From positions 86,780 through 150,779 of the forward strand of contig CAIQIR010000093.1 in NCBI GenBank assembly GCA_903871875.1: DNA of 64,000 nucleotides. Direction: 5' to 3'. The notes below the pieces were generated by a model. It made no database searches and was not told the origin of the DNA. It saw only the letters and a list, made by a program, of their open reading frames with translations. Source of the DNA: an uncultured Schlesneria sp. (lineage in GTDB: Bacteria > Planctomycetota > Planctomycetia > Planctomycetales > Planctomycetaceae). How positions within the stretch are numbered: position 1 is the stretch's first letter; each line of letters opens with the position of its first letter. The position numbers and the translations under genes are program-made. This document shows, in pieces, positions 44,439 to 54,399 of this stretch.

Positions 44439-47400
44439 TCAGTTCTTGCGCGGCTTTTTGACGGGATCGGATTTTTTCGGGGGTTCCCAAACCTTGATCA
44501 AATTCTCTTCCCCTGCGGAAAGAATGCGATCGCCATTGGCGGAAAGAGCCATTCCTACAATCGGACCCGAATGTGCCTTAAAGCTGCGGCTCGCTAACTT
44601 CGGCTCTTTCATATCCCATAAATCGATGCGTCCGCTGTCGTCACCCGATACGAACCATGCTCCATCATCCGAATGGGCCGTCTCGGGCTTACCCCAGCGA
44701 GTTGGCTTCAATTGGACCGTATTCGTCACGCTTTTTCCGTTGGAAATATCAATCGTCTGAATCGCGCCCGTCGTTCCTTCCAGACACAATGTCGGACGAT
44801 CTTTCACGATCCACATTCGTGAGGCTTCGTTGTTTCGCAACAATGGACTGACCGATTTATGGGTGGGAAACTTTGTTTCCCACTTCCCGCCAGTTTTTTT
44901 TGTCCAGATGTTTAACCGGAAGTCTGCGTTCGCATAGTGCCCATAACTGACGAGGTGCTTGTTGTCGGTGGAGACGCACAGCGATTCAATGCCCATGCCG
45001 TCGGAGATCAACTTGTGCCACGGTTCGGCATGTTCAAATTCTTCAACGACCTGAATTTTTGATTTGTCTTCCATGTCCATTTCGAACAGCACGTGCCGTC
45101 GACTTTCCCGGACGGCATAATAGATCGATTTTCCATCCGGGCTGAATGCCATCGCGGTGACCTTGGATTCGTATCCATTGATGGCCTGAGGTTGGAAGGT
45201 GAAGTCGGCCGTATTGACGAATTTTAAAATTGGCACTTGAGTCAAAACGGGTGCCGTCATACCGACTGCGGCCGTTTCCTTACCCGGATTAATGGCGATG
45301 CAGGCATTGCTGGCTAGCGATTGCGAGGCGCCCGTTAACGTTTGAAACACGGAAACGTCAGGCAGCGTATAAACAAATTTCTCGTTGTCCGAAAACATGA
45401 TGGCGGACAGTTTTTGATTTGGAATTTCTCGCCAGGATCTCAGAAGTACGCCGGTCTTGACGTCCCAAAGCTGCAGCGCACCTGGGATCAGTTTGTTATA
45501 GCCCAGGTTGACCGATTCGCGTCCAACAGCAATCGTACTGCGGTCATCGTCCGAGCTGATCGCCAGTTTCACGGGATGGAAATTGTTGAAATCGAAAACA
45601 AAGTCGGTCTTGAAGCTTCGTAGCGACTTTTCAATACCAGGGACGCGCTCGTATTCTTCATCAAGAGTGATGTTGTCGAAATTGCCGGACTTGATTCGTT
45701 CCAATTCCTTAACAAGCTCGGCCTGTTTGGATCCCGAACTGCTGGCGATCTGCTGATCCAGTTGCTTCTGTCTTTTGAGTCCAATCAATTCCTTTTGCAA
45801 CTTCACTTTGTTTTGTCCGGCCGACGTGCGGATCTTCTTTTCGGCGACCTGAATCTCTCTGTCGATTTTCGACGTACTGGTTTCTCGTCCCCCATTAGGT
45901 TGGATGGTTTCGGGCTGCCTCCCACCTCGAAGTTCGTCCAGACGTCGCTGTTGGGCCGCTAAATCAACGCTAGCCACCTGGCCCGGTGCGGACAATTTCC
46001 TTTGCAGGGTATCAATTTCTGCATCTTGCGGCTGAACAACCGCTACTGTTCCAGTTGGCCGATTGACTTGTCCAATTGTTTTTGACGTCGTCGCGTCTTC
46101 AGGAATTTTCCAGACCCGAATCGCATCTTCGTCCCCGAATGAGGTGACCGATTTATTGTCGGGAGCGATCACCACGCGATTGACGGCGTCTTCGTGTCCA
46201 TGAAACTGAACCAGTTCGCGGCCTGTTGCCAACTGCCACAGGTGAACGATCTTGTCTGCTCCGGCTGTCGCTAACAGTGAACCGTCCGGGGATGTTCGCG
46301 CGCATCGCACAGCAGCTTTGTGCTCAAAGAGAACTTCGGGCTCTACGGCTTTTCGATTCAACGGCCAGATCCGAACAGCATCGTCAGCGTAGGTGACAAT
46401 CAAGCTGTCCTGATTTGGCATCAGGTAAACGTCATTGACTGCACTGCCACCCGCCTGAAATTCCACCGTGGACTTACCGGTGTTGGCATCCCACCCCACC
46501 GCACGCCCGTCGGCACCTCCGCTGAACAACAAATTGCCGTTATTGCTGAAGCCGAGGCTGGTCACGGCACCGGTATGAGCTTGGTCCAGTCGGACCAACG
46601 CCGGTTGGTAGAGCCGCACTCGGTCGTCACTTTCAATCGTGATGATTTCGCTCGCGCTGTGAAATGTCGGTGCCAGTCGCGATTTCTCCACGGTCGAAAT
46701 TGCTTCCAGCATGACACCGTCGATCGAACGGTATCGTCGCAACAGTTGGTCGTCGCACAGCACTAGCAAATTCGCACCTTCGGGCTCGAATCGTGCCGAT
46801 CGAATCGGTGCCGGTACGGAAATCTTCTGGGATGATTTGCGCTGGGCAACGTTCCAGATATTCAAAATATTGGCAGCGCCGTCCGGATTGATTCCGGCCA
46901 ACCACAGACCGTCAGAGCTGAGGCTAATCGATTTGGTCGGGATTTGTGCGGTATCAAATTCGGCAATCACTTTTCCGTTGAAGTCGAACATTTTGACCCC
47001 GGCATCTGGACCGGCGGTTACGAAATACGAACCATCCGAAAAGATATCCAATCCGGTCAACGGTCCATTTTGTGCCTGAAATTGGCGAATGACGCTGGTG
47101 TCCGAAACACTAAGACGTTTATCCGCACCAAAAGTCATCAATCCTTTTGCCGCATAATACGCTTTAGAGATGGCGGTACTGTCCGTCGTCACACTTTGCA
47201 CTTGTTTTCCCGTGCGAACGTCGAACACGGGGACGGCCTTGTCGTTCGTTGCGACTGCCAGATATCGATCATCGGGTGAAATGGATACTGACTGCGGAAG
47301 GACGGAGAGCGGAATCGAGGTGACTGATTTTGATTCAGGCACATTCCACGTTCTCGCAGTTTTGTCCGTCGACATTGATGCAATCAGGGACTCATCACGA

Positions 47401-50400
47401 CCAAATACCACTCCGATAACGGGTTTCGTATGTCCTTTCAATCGCGTCAACAATTTGGCCGCTGATAATGCCCAGACACTGACCGAAGCATCGTCGCCAC
47501 CACTCGCGAGCAGATTGCCGTTTTTCGAGAGCGCCAGCGACTGAATTTCGCGTTGCTCGGACTCGATGACTTGCGATGGCTCCATTGCGTAACGAATCAA
47601 GTGCCCCTCGTCGCTAGCGATATAGAGCATTCGTTTTTCCAGGCTCAACGCGCTGGCGCCCATCTTGCCCTGCACCGTCAGCGTCAGTACCACCTTGCCT
47701 TTCGGTGATTGAAAAACGCGAAACTGATTTTCAGACGTTGTCAAAACCGTCCGGGGGGACTGGCTGAAATATTGCAGCGACTTCAGACGATTTCCCACCG
47801 TCCATTTGCCAATTGATTCCCCCGCATCATTCCAACACTTGACTTTATTGTCGTTTCCGAGCGTGGCCAGTTCCGTTCCATCGAGGCTGATCGCCAGCGA
47901 TCGGATCGGAGAATCCGACTCGGCCAATGTGCGAATCGGCTCCCCACTTATCGACCAGACTTTAATTTTTCCGTCTTCGCCAGAGGTCACGAATTCGTCA
48001 TTATTCGGCATTGCCGCGACACCCGTGGTGGCTCCGTCGTGCGCTTTGTGACCGGAGTCGGTCCCTTCTCCATGGGCGATAAAAGCCAGTGATTCTGCGC
48101 AGCAGACAATCGCTCCATTCTTCAGGAAAGCCATGGAACTGGCTTCCGTGACAGGGCTGATCATCTCGCCCACTTCGCGCATGTCGGACAATTGCAGAAT
48201 CTGGAACCGTCCTTGTTCGCCCAACATCGCCAAACGCTTACCATCGGGATTGAGACTCATCCGTCGGAACGATTCTCCGCGTAGTGTGGGTGACAGACTG
48301 ATGGGGGTTCCGTCCGAGAGATTCCAGGCATACAGTTTTTTGTTTTCTCCCAGGACGATCAGCTTTGACGCGGCCGGCGCTACCACCAGATCGATGGCGC
48401 GGGCGGGACAACCTTCGAACTGCCGAATCAGAGCTCCGTCCCGCAGACTCCAGGCACTAATCGTCAGATCGGCACCGGCAGTAATGGCAACGCGATCATC
48501 GGCGATACGGATCATGTCGGCTTGTCCCGAGTGAGCTTTGATCACTCGAACGAGCGACGTGGGAAATGCCGTCGTAGTTCCATCACGACCGGCGACGACG
48601 GCCAACTGTCCATCGTCGGACAAGTCCAATGATTGAATCTTCCCTTTCGACTCCCAGGGAAACGCTTGAAGGACATGGCCTTCCGAGTCCCACAGTCTGA
48701 GTTGCCCGTCTGTGGCGGCTCCTAGTAGTCGTGATCCGTCCGAAGAAACAGCCAGAGTCGTCAGAGATTTGGGAGCGTCGGTCCAGCCGCGCGAGGGGTC
48801 GATCGCCGCGAGTTTCCAATATTTCACCTTGCGACCGGAATCGAGTGACACCCAGCTGACATCGTCAGCGCACCAAGCCAAGGCACTGATGCTATCCGCC
48901 GCTGCCGTTTTCCCCAAAATCTCGCCTGATTCACAATTCACCAACTGGACAACGCCTTCCGCCGTGGCCAACGCCACGCGTTTGCCACTGGGCGAAATGG
49001 ACATGACCGAAAGGCCTTGCTGTGGTTTGAGTATCACTCGCTGTTGGCTGGTCGCTCGAGTATACGCCGCAAGTCGGCCGTCGGCCGAGCAGGCAATCAG
49101 GTCTTCACTGTTCGAAGAAATCGCCACCGCACAGAGGGGTGAGGGATGTCCGTCCCATTTGGTCAGTTGTTCGCCGTCGGAAACTCGCCATAGGCGAACG
49201 GTTTCATCCAGACTTCCGCTGACAACCAGTGAACTGTCGATCGACCAACTGAGAGCCGTGATGTCCTTTTCGTGACCGGTGAGGGTTTGGAGCTGTTCTC
49301 CGGTCATCGGGTCGCGGACCCTGATTGTGTAATCGGCGAACCCAATTGCCACCCGTTTGCCATTCGGTGACACCGCAATGACCACCGATTCGTTGGCCGG
49401 TCCATTCATCTCAATGGGTGACGTGAAGGGGGCGTGCCAGACGCGGACCAACCCGTCAGCGCTGGATGACGCCAGCAATTTGTTCGTGGGATCGACAGCG
49501 AGCGCTGTGATCGAACCCGCTGCGGTCCCGACCACGCCGGAAAGCACTCCTGTATCCGTTTGCCAGACCGAGATTTGACCGGCCCGGTCGCCCGCCGCAA
49601 CCCAGGCATCATCCGAAGAAAGAGCCAATGAAGTGATGGAGTCTTGGTCGCCCTCGAAGATGCGGGTTTGTTCACCGCTGAAGACATCAAACAAACGGCA
49701 CACGCGATCATTACCCGCGGTAATGACTTGTGATCCCGTTCGGTTGCCGACAACGGCCGTAATGGCGTCGGTATGTCCTGAGAGAGTTTGCGTTTTCTGA
49801 AAGGGGAGCTTCCAGATCTTGAACTCGCCGCTTTTCAACCCTGCGATGATCGTCGGTCCAGTCGGATGGAAGGTCACTTGCGTGACTGCGGACCCGGACT
49901 CCAATGTGACCAGCGAACCAGCCCCCTGTGGCACATTCCAGACGCGAAGTCCACTGTCACCCGCGCCGGCAGCCAGCCACTCGCCATCGGGACTCCATGC
50001 CAGCGTGACAACCGGCTTGCCGATTTCAGGATAGACGGCAATCGAGCTCTTTTTTTCCACGTCAATGATTCGTATGGCACCATTTGTCGTCCCAATAGCC
50101 AACAATTGTCCGTTGGGATTGATCGCCATCTGCGACACTTCGATCTTGCCAATCTCGGCCACAATTTCTGACAGTCCTGGCTGGTGCCAGACGCGAATTC
50201 TGCCGTCGGCCCCCCCGCTGACGATTTTGGAATCCTGAGGATTTCCGGCCAACGCGCGAATCGCGCCTTCGTGGATGCGGCTATCAAACACCTTTTGTCC
50301 ACCCGGCATACGCCACGAGTGAAGTCCCCCGTTCGCATCACCAGCGACCAGAGTGCGATCCTCCGCTGACCAGGCAATTGAAATAACCTCGCCTCCCTCG

Positions 50401-51761
50401 ACTGGCAACGAATGCAAAAGTGTGCGATTTTTCAAATCGGCGATTTCGACAGTGTTACCACCTGACACCGCGGCAAAAGTGCCACGATGTGAGACGGCCA
50501 ATGTTTTTCCCTTCGATTGAAATGTAAACAAGGTTGATTGATCCGAATCCGCATTCGATTGCAAATCAAACGTCTGTGTCGCGCCATCGACTCCGGTCGT
50601 CAGCAATTGTTGACGTTTGGGATGAAATTTGATGGTGGTGATTTCGCCATCGTGAGCCATTTTATCGAGCAATGTCTGCTGCGATTCCAAATCTACGACG
50701 CGCAACTTACCTTTGCTATCGCCGGCGGCGACGAATTGGCCGTCCAGGCTGACCGCCAGTGCGGTGATTGGATTGCTGTTCTCGGGCAATAAGGGGATCG
50801 TTTTTGATTCGCCAAGATCCCAAAGTTCCACAGAGCCGTCATTCTTCGCCGCGATCAACTTATTGGTTTGAGTAATCGCTTCGATCTTCACGATCGAACT
50901 GGTGCCCGTCCACAGTGTTTCCGGACGCGTCACAGGAAGTTTCCAATACCGGATGGATCCGTCTTCCCCTCCGCTAGCAATTCCACGACCATCAGGACGA
51001 AATGCCAAGCTGCGAACCGGCCCGGTATGACCGCCCATCGGCGTCCGCTCATCGATTCCCACCTCATCTCGTTCGGTATCGTCGAGACCGTCGACTGATC
51101 GCGCGTCCCAGACCCTCAGATGGCCTTGAGAGCTGCCTGTGGCCACCATGGCTCCGTCCTGACGGAAGGTAATCGCTGTGACCGGTTCCTTTTGACCAGT
51201 AAATGTGCGGACCAGCAGCCCTTTATCAACGTCATACAGACGAACTGTCGCGTTTTGGCCTCCTGACACGGCAAAATGTCCATCACCATTGAAATCGACC
51301 TGGTAGTGGCCGTGAGCGTTCTCCTTTTTTTCTGTCGATTTTGCTTGAGCAGTAATCGGCTCTGTTTTTACTGGTTCCTGAGGTTTGGCTGCCGCCGGCT
51401 GGCCTGGAACCGCGGGACCAATATAAGCTTGGTTCGGAGCAGGTTGCCCCGGAGCTGCGACCGGTGGAGTGGCCGGTGCTGGGACCGCCGGAGTTGTGGG
51501 AACTGCGGCCGGTTGAGCGGCTGGGGGAACGGGTGTTGCGGCAGTTTGAGGGGGGGCGGCCGGCGCCGCCAGCGGCGCGGATTTCGGTTTGGAGCAAGCT
51601 GGGACGAACAACAGAGCAACTAGCGCCACCAGCCGGACGGTGCCAAAACCAAGCCATCGAACAGCCCTACGGATGGTTCGGCGAAATTGCAAATCGGTTT
51701 TCAAGTGCTCGCAGCGGACCGAGAACCCCGTATGATGACTGGTCAATCCTGAACCCTCCAA
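44439..51761 (-). CDS. Giant WD40-repeat lipoprotein
   Basis: A 2440-residue protein, by far the largest in the window. The N-terminus has a basic/hydrophobic signal (VALVALLFVPACSK) with a possible lipobox Cys at ~56, then ~90 residues rich in Pro, Ala and Gln. Nearly all the rest is WD40-like repeats (GH...W units such as SGGADGRIRVWHQ, SSADGLVRVWHA, LTGHEKDITALSWS), enough for several stacked beta-propellers. Near residue ~1990 a charged helical segment (LDELRGGRQP, QVAEKKIRT, LIGLKRQKQLDQQ) probably forms a coiled coil. The frame starts at a TTG at 51761; in-frame TTGs further in are alternatives and none has a clear Shine-Dalgarno. Predicted surface scaffold; partners unknown. The kinase gene follows. 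Confidence 0.88.
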   Translation of the reverse strand: MEGSGLTSHHTGFSVRCEHLKTDLQFRRTIRRAVRWLGFGTVRLVALVALLFVPACSKPKSAPLAAPAAPPQTAATPVPPAAQPAAVPTTPAVPAPATPPVAAPGQPAPNQAYIGPAVPGQPAAAKPQEPVKTEPITAQAKSTEKKENAHGHYQVDFNGDGHFAVSGGQNATVRLYDVDKGLLVRTFTGQKEPVTAITFRQDGAMVATGSSQGHLRVWDARSVDGLDDTERDEVGIDERTPMGGHTGPVRSLAFRPDGRGIASGGEDGSIRYWKLPVTRPETLWTGTSSIVKIEAITQTNKLIAAKNDGSVELWDLGESKTIPLLPENSNPITALAVSLDGQFVAAGDSKGKLRVVDLESQQTLLDKMAHDGEITTIKFHPKRQQLLTTGVDGATQTFDLQSNADSDQSTLFTFQSKGKTLAVSHRGTFAAVSGGNTVEIADLKNRTLLHSLPVEGGEVISIAWSAEDRTLVAGDANGGLHSWRMPGGQKVFDSRIHEGAIRALAGNPQDSKIVSGGADGRIRVWHQPGLSEIVAEIGKIEVSQMAINPNGQLLAIGTTNGAIRIIDVEKKSSIAVYPEIGKPVVTLAWSPDGEWLAAGAGDSGLRVWNVPQGAGSLVTLESGSAVTQVTFHPTGPTIIAGLKSGEFKIWKLPFQKTQTLSGHTDAITAVVGNRTGSQVITAGNDRVCRLFDVFSGEQTRIFEGDQDSITSLALSSDDAWVAAGDRAGQISVWQTDTGVLSGVVGTAAGSITALAVDPTNKLLASSSADGLVRVWHAPFTSPIEMNGPANESVVIAVSPNGKRVAIGFADYTIRVRDPMTGEQLQTLTGHEKDITALSWSIDSSLVVSGSLDETVRLWRVSDGEQLTKWDGHPSPLCAVAISSNSEDLIACSADGRLAAYTRATSQQRVILKPQQGLSVMSISPSGKRVALATAEGVVQLVNCESGEILGKTAAADSISALAWCADDVSWVSLDSGRKVKYWKLAAIDPSRGWTDAPKSLTTLAVSSDGSRLLGAATDGQLRLWDSEGHVLQAFPWESKGKIQSLDLSDDGQLAVVAGRDGTTTAFPTSLVRVIKAHSGQADMIRIADDRVAITAGADLTISAWSLRDGALIRQFEGCPARAIDLVVAPAASKLIVLGENKKLYAWNLSDGTPISLSPTLRGESFRRMSLNPDGKRLAMLGEQGRFQILQLSDMREVGEMISPVTEASSMAFLKNGAIVCCAESLAFIAHGEGTDSGHKAHDGATTGVAAMPNNDEFVTSGEDGKIKVWSISGEPIRTLAESDSPIRSLAISLDGTELATLGNDNKVKCWNDAGESIGKWTVGNRLKSLQYFSQSPRTVLTTSENQFRVFQSPKGKVVLTLTVQGKMGASALSLEKRMLYIASDEGHLIRYAMEPSQVIESEQREIQSLALSKNGNLLASGGDDASVSVWALSAAKLLTRLKGHTKPVIGVVFGRDESLIASMSTDKTARTWNVPESKSVTSIPLSVLPQSVSISPDDRYLAVATNDKAVPVFDVRTGKQVQSVTTDSTAISKAYYAAKGLMTFGADKRLSVSDTSVIRQFQAQNGPLTGLDIFSDGSYFVTAGPDAGVKMFDFNGKVIAEFDTAQIPTKSISLSSDGLWLAGINPDGAANILNIWNVAQRKSSQKISVPAPIRSARFEPEGANLLVLCDDQLLRRYRSIDGVMLEAISTVEKSRLAPTFHSASEIITIESDDRVRLYQPALVRLDQAHTGAVTSLGFSNNGNLLFSGGADGRAVGWDANTGKSTVEFQAGGSAVNDVYLMPNQDSLIVTYADDAVRIWPLNRKAVEPEVLFEHKAAVRCARTSPDGSLLATAGADKIVHLWQLATGRELVQFHGHEDAVNRVVIAPDNKSVTSFGDEDAIRVWKIPEDATTSKTIGQVNRPTGTVAVVQPQDAEIDTLQRKLSAPGQVASVDLAAQQRRLDELRGGRQPETIQPNGGRETSTSKIDREIQVAEKKIRTSAGQNKVKLQKELIGLKRQKQLDQQIASSSGSKQAELVKELERIKSGNFDNITLDEEYERVPGIEKSLRSFKTDFVFDFNNFHPVKLAISSDDDRSTIAVGRESVNLGYNKLIPGALQLWDVKTGVLLRSWREIPNQKLSAIMFSDNEKFVYTLPDVSVFQTLTGASQSLASNACIAINPGKETAAVGMTAPVLTQVPILKFVNTADFTFQPQAINGYESKVTAMAFSPDGKSIYYAVRESRRHVLFEMDMEDKSKIQVVEEFEHAEPWHKLISDGMGIESLCVSTDNKHLVSYGHYANADFRLNIWTKKTGGKWETKFPTHKSVSPLLRNNEASRMWIVKDRPTLCLEGTTGAIQTIDISNGKSVTNTVQLKPTRWGKPETAHSDDGAWFVSGDDSGRIDLWDMKEPKLASRSFKAHSGPIVGMALSANGDRILSAGEENLIKVWEPPKKSDPVKKPRKN

Positions 51762-52425
51762 AATACACGAGCGAGACCAGCGGCAGTGCCTTCCCTATCG
51801 ATGAAGTCTGCACGAAGTCAGCTCCCTTTCGTGGGGTTACAATGCACATTGATGACAGGGGAGACGTGAGCCAACGAACCGAGCCCGAACGAGCTCCGCT
51901 CATGTCCCCCAACGTTAATGAGATGATATGCGGCAACCGAAGACTCGTTCAACAAAAAACGGCTTTAAGATTGCAAACATCAATGATTTGACGATTTACA
52001 AAACAAATTTGAATTGTATGAAAAAAATAAAATACTCGACATTTGTAGTGTAATCGCTCGATTTTGGTAATGCAATCACCCAGTCTGTCGACCGATTTGC
52101 CATGATCGCGAACCGCATCGAGTGCGGTTGATGCGAGTTGTCGTGCCTTCAATGTAATCCTGATAGGGGCCACCAAGTGTCTCGGAGGAGACGGTCGACA
52201 AACATCGACGTCACATGGTGCCGACCATTGGAGTTTTTGCCCGTCATTTGTGTGCTGGGCCGAATTTCGACCATGGCGGAACAAACAAAATTGTCGGTAT
52301 ATTGCTTGTCGCGCTGAGTTAACAGCGGTGTTGACGCGACAAAAGAACAGTTTGTCCGAAAGTGAGACTGCCGGACTGATGTACGATTCCAGCCGTGTGG
52401 CTCATTCGATTGTGGAGAAAAACAG
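51762..52425. other. Long intergenic region, AT-rich core
   Basis: This 664-base divergent gap between the WD40 lipoprotein and the hydrolase has no convincing gene. Bases ~51957-52060 are markedly A/T-rich compared with the surroundings and probably hold the divergent promoters, although no clean -35/-10 pair stands out. The GGAG at ~52412 serves the hydrolase. Confidence 0.4.
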
Positions 52426-53367
52426 ATGCGGACTGCTTCGCCAAGTTTCCCGAAAGGTTTCTGCCACCTTGTCTGTGGTCCCCACCGGTATCGGGGTCTC
52501 TTCCTGTTTGTTATCGCTGTTTCGCTGATGTCGTCAGGTCGTCTGATCCAGGCCCAGGCAAACGAACCGGTGATCGAAGAGAAAACCCTGCTGACTGAAG
52601 ACAACATCGAATTGAAAATCACCTATTTCAAATCGACGGGCGGCAAGGATGCTCCAGTGGCGATCCTCTTGCATGGTAAACAGGGGCAGCGACGACAGTG
52701 GACCGGTGTGGCGTCGTATCTTCAAAAGAAGGAAGACTATGCGGTCGTTGCGGTAGACCTGCGTGGAAACGGGGAAAGTCAGTTGCCGAAAAAATCAGAA
52801 GTTAAAAAGAACGATTATCCGTCGATGGTAACCATGGACATGCAAGCCGTGAAAGACTTTCTGTTCGAAGAGCACCAGAAGGGGCAATTGAACATGAACA
52901 AGACCGGCATTGTTGCCTGTGAATTTAGCGCAGCCGTGGCGCTGGTCTTTACGGAAGTCGATTGGCAAAAAGAACCTCATGACGACAGCCCGGTAGAGAA
53001 AGATCGCACGCCCCGAGGTCAAGATATTCAAGCGATCGCTTTGGTTTCTCCGGATGCCACAGTGCCGGGATTGTTTGCAGGAAAAACTGCGGCGGCCATG
53101 CGGGGGCTGAATATTGCCGTCATGATCGCCGCGTCCGAAGTAAATACGCAAGACCTCAATAATTCCAAGAAACTGTTCGAACAATTCTCGGGTAAGAAAG
53201 AAAACGAAAGGCTTTGGTTCAAGAAATATCCTGAAAGTGTTCGTGGCATGGATTTGATCCTGCAAGATTTGCAAATCAAACGCGACATCGTCGATTTCCT
53301 AAACAAATATGTGAAGGACCACCAAAGCACTTGGCGTGATCGGCGCAGTCGCCTTGAGCGCGATTGA
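52426..53367 (+). CDS. Exported alpha/beta-hydrolase-fold protein with altered nucleophile elbow
   Basis: A 313-residue protein with a signal/anchor helix at ~24-43, followed by an alpha/beta hydrolase core. The oxyanion region (AILLHGKQGQRRQW) and the strand motif VVAVDLRGNGES are well preserved. The elbow reads ACEFS at 164-168, so Glu166 stands where the nucleophile Ser normally is. Later core strands (AIALVSPDATV) are recognisable. It may be a non-enzymatic relative or have a changed mechanism. GGAG stands ~10 bases before the ATG, and a strong terminator follows the gene. Confidence 0.78.
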   Translation: MRTASPSFPKGFCHLVCGPHRYRGLFLFVIAVSLMSSGRLIQAQANEPVIEEKTLLTEDNIELKITYFKSTGGKDAPVAILLHGKQGQRRQWTGVASYLQKKEDYAVVAVDLRGNGESQLPKKSEVKKNDYPSMVTMDMQAVKDFLFEEHQKGQLNMNKTGIVACEFSAAVALVFTEVDWQKEPHDDSPVEKDRTPRGQDIQAIALVSPDATVPGLFAGKTAAAMRGLNIAVMIAASEVNTQDLNNSKKLFEQFSGKKENERLWFKKYPESVRGMDLILQDLQIKRDIVDFLNKYVKDHQSTWRDRRSRLERD

Positions 53368-53402
53368 CCTGCTGCCATCTTCGTCACCCATAGAAATCAA
53401 AA

Positions 53403-53438
53403 AAAGAACCCGACCAATCCGATTTGGTCGGGTTCTTT
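53403..53438. terminator. Bidirectional terminator between convergent genes
   Basis: Perfect 15-bp arms (53403-53417 and 53424-53438) with a six-base loop; the stem is GC-rich at its centre (ACCCGACCA). A-rich before and TTCTTTC at the end give U-tracts on both strands, as expected for Rho-independent termination of the hydrolase and of the Tyr/Gly-rich gene. Confidence 0.85.
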
Positions 53439-53526
53439 CGCTGTCATGCAATCGAAACTGATTCGATGTATCCGCTGAAACCGACGCGGGGTGCTAGAAC
53501 TCGTCTTCAGCAAAATGCCGGGATGG

Positions 53527-54399
53527 CTACCAAGGATTGCGGTAGCTGAGCAAGTTGTTGGTCCCCGTGTCCGTTGAGTACCGATAGGCCACCGGCAAGT
53601 AGGCCGCGTGTGGTGAATAGCCTGTGTACGCAAAGGTCGGCGAATACATCGGGGTGTTGGTCATCGGAGTCACGACCCTTGCGGGGACGGTCGTTGGATT
53701 TGCCAGGGAGCTTGCTGTTTGCTGGGGTTGTTGTGCCACTGGTGATCGTTTGGCTGAAGGTTGCGAGTATTCGACCGGTGGAGCCGGATAGGGAGCAGAC
53801 ACAGGTGCAGTGTAAGTGTTTGTCGATGGATAAACCGTGGAGGGGGACGAAATCACAGAGGGCGACGTAGTGGACGGCGTGTAGGTTGGTGTTCCATAAC
53901 CGTAAGTGGATGCGCCGTAAACTGTTGGTGTCGAGTAGACGCTTCCGTAAACTGCCGGTTGCGACGGATACGAGTAGCTGGAAACGCTGTAAACCGGTTG
54001 ATACGACGAAGCGGAATAGCCACAGCCGCAAGCCGATTGGTATGGCGAATAGCTATATCCTGAGTAGTAAGTTGGAGTGCTGTAGCTCGAATAGTAGTAT
54101 CCCGGATTGGTGTAGATGGCGGGACGAGCGTAGCTGTACCCACCGTAATATCCGCGGTACCCGCCGTAATAGCCGCCCCAGCCACCACCATAACCCCAGC
54201 CGCCATATCCATAACCATATCCGCAACAACGGCGCCCCCATCGATGCCAGCCGACAGAAGCCTCTGTCAGGGTCGATTGAATTTGCGTGACGGCCAATTG
54301 CGCCGAAGCGGGTCCCGCTGCGTGTGATTCGGTACCGAAGCCACCGAGACTCAATAGCGACAGTACGGCCATGCCCATTCGAACGCCGAAAGTCTTCAT
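53527..54399 (-). CDS. Secreted Tyr/Gly/Ser/Pro-rich low-complexity protein
   Basis: A 290-residue protein starting at the ATG at 54399, preceded by AAGGGAG ~7 bases upstream. The signal peptide is MGMAVLSLLSLGGFGTESHA. After a short conventional stretch and the basic pair GRRCCG comes a dense Gly/Tyr/Trp repeat (GYGYGYGGWGYGGGWGGYYG), then Tyr/Ser/Pro/Thr-rich segments with a CGCG motif, ending in a Pro/Thr/Val-rich tail. Such composition is typical of structural, adhesive or amyloid-like surface proteins, and of planctomycete 'YXWGXW'-type or Tyr-rich envelope proteins. No enzymatic motif. The function is inferred from composition only. Confidence 0.75.
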   Translation of the reverse strand: MKTFGVRMGMAVLSLLSLGGFGTESHAAGPASAQLAVTQIQSTLTEASVGWHRWGRRCCGYGYGYGGWGYGGGWGGYYGGYRGYYGGYSYARPAIYTNPGYYYSSYSTPTYYSGYSYSPYQSACGCGYSASSYQPVYSVSSYSYPSQPAVYGSVYSTPTVYGASTYGYGTPTYTPSTTSPSVISSPSTVYPSTNTYTAPVSAPYPAPPVEYSQPSAKRSPVAQQPQQTASSLANPTTVPARVVTPMTNTPMYSPTFAYTGYSPHAAYLPVAYRYSTDTGTNNLLSYRNPW

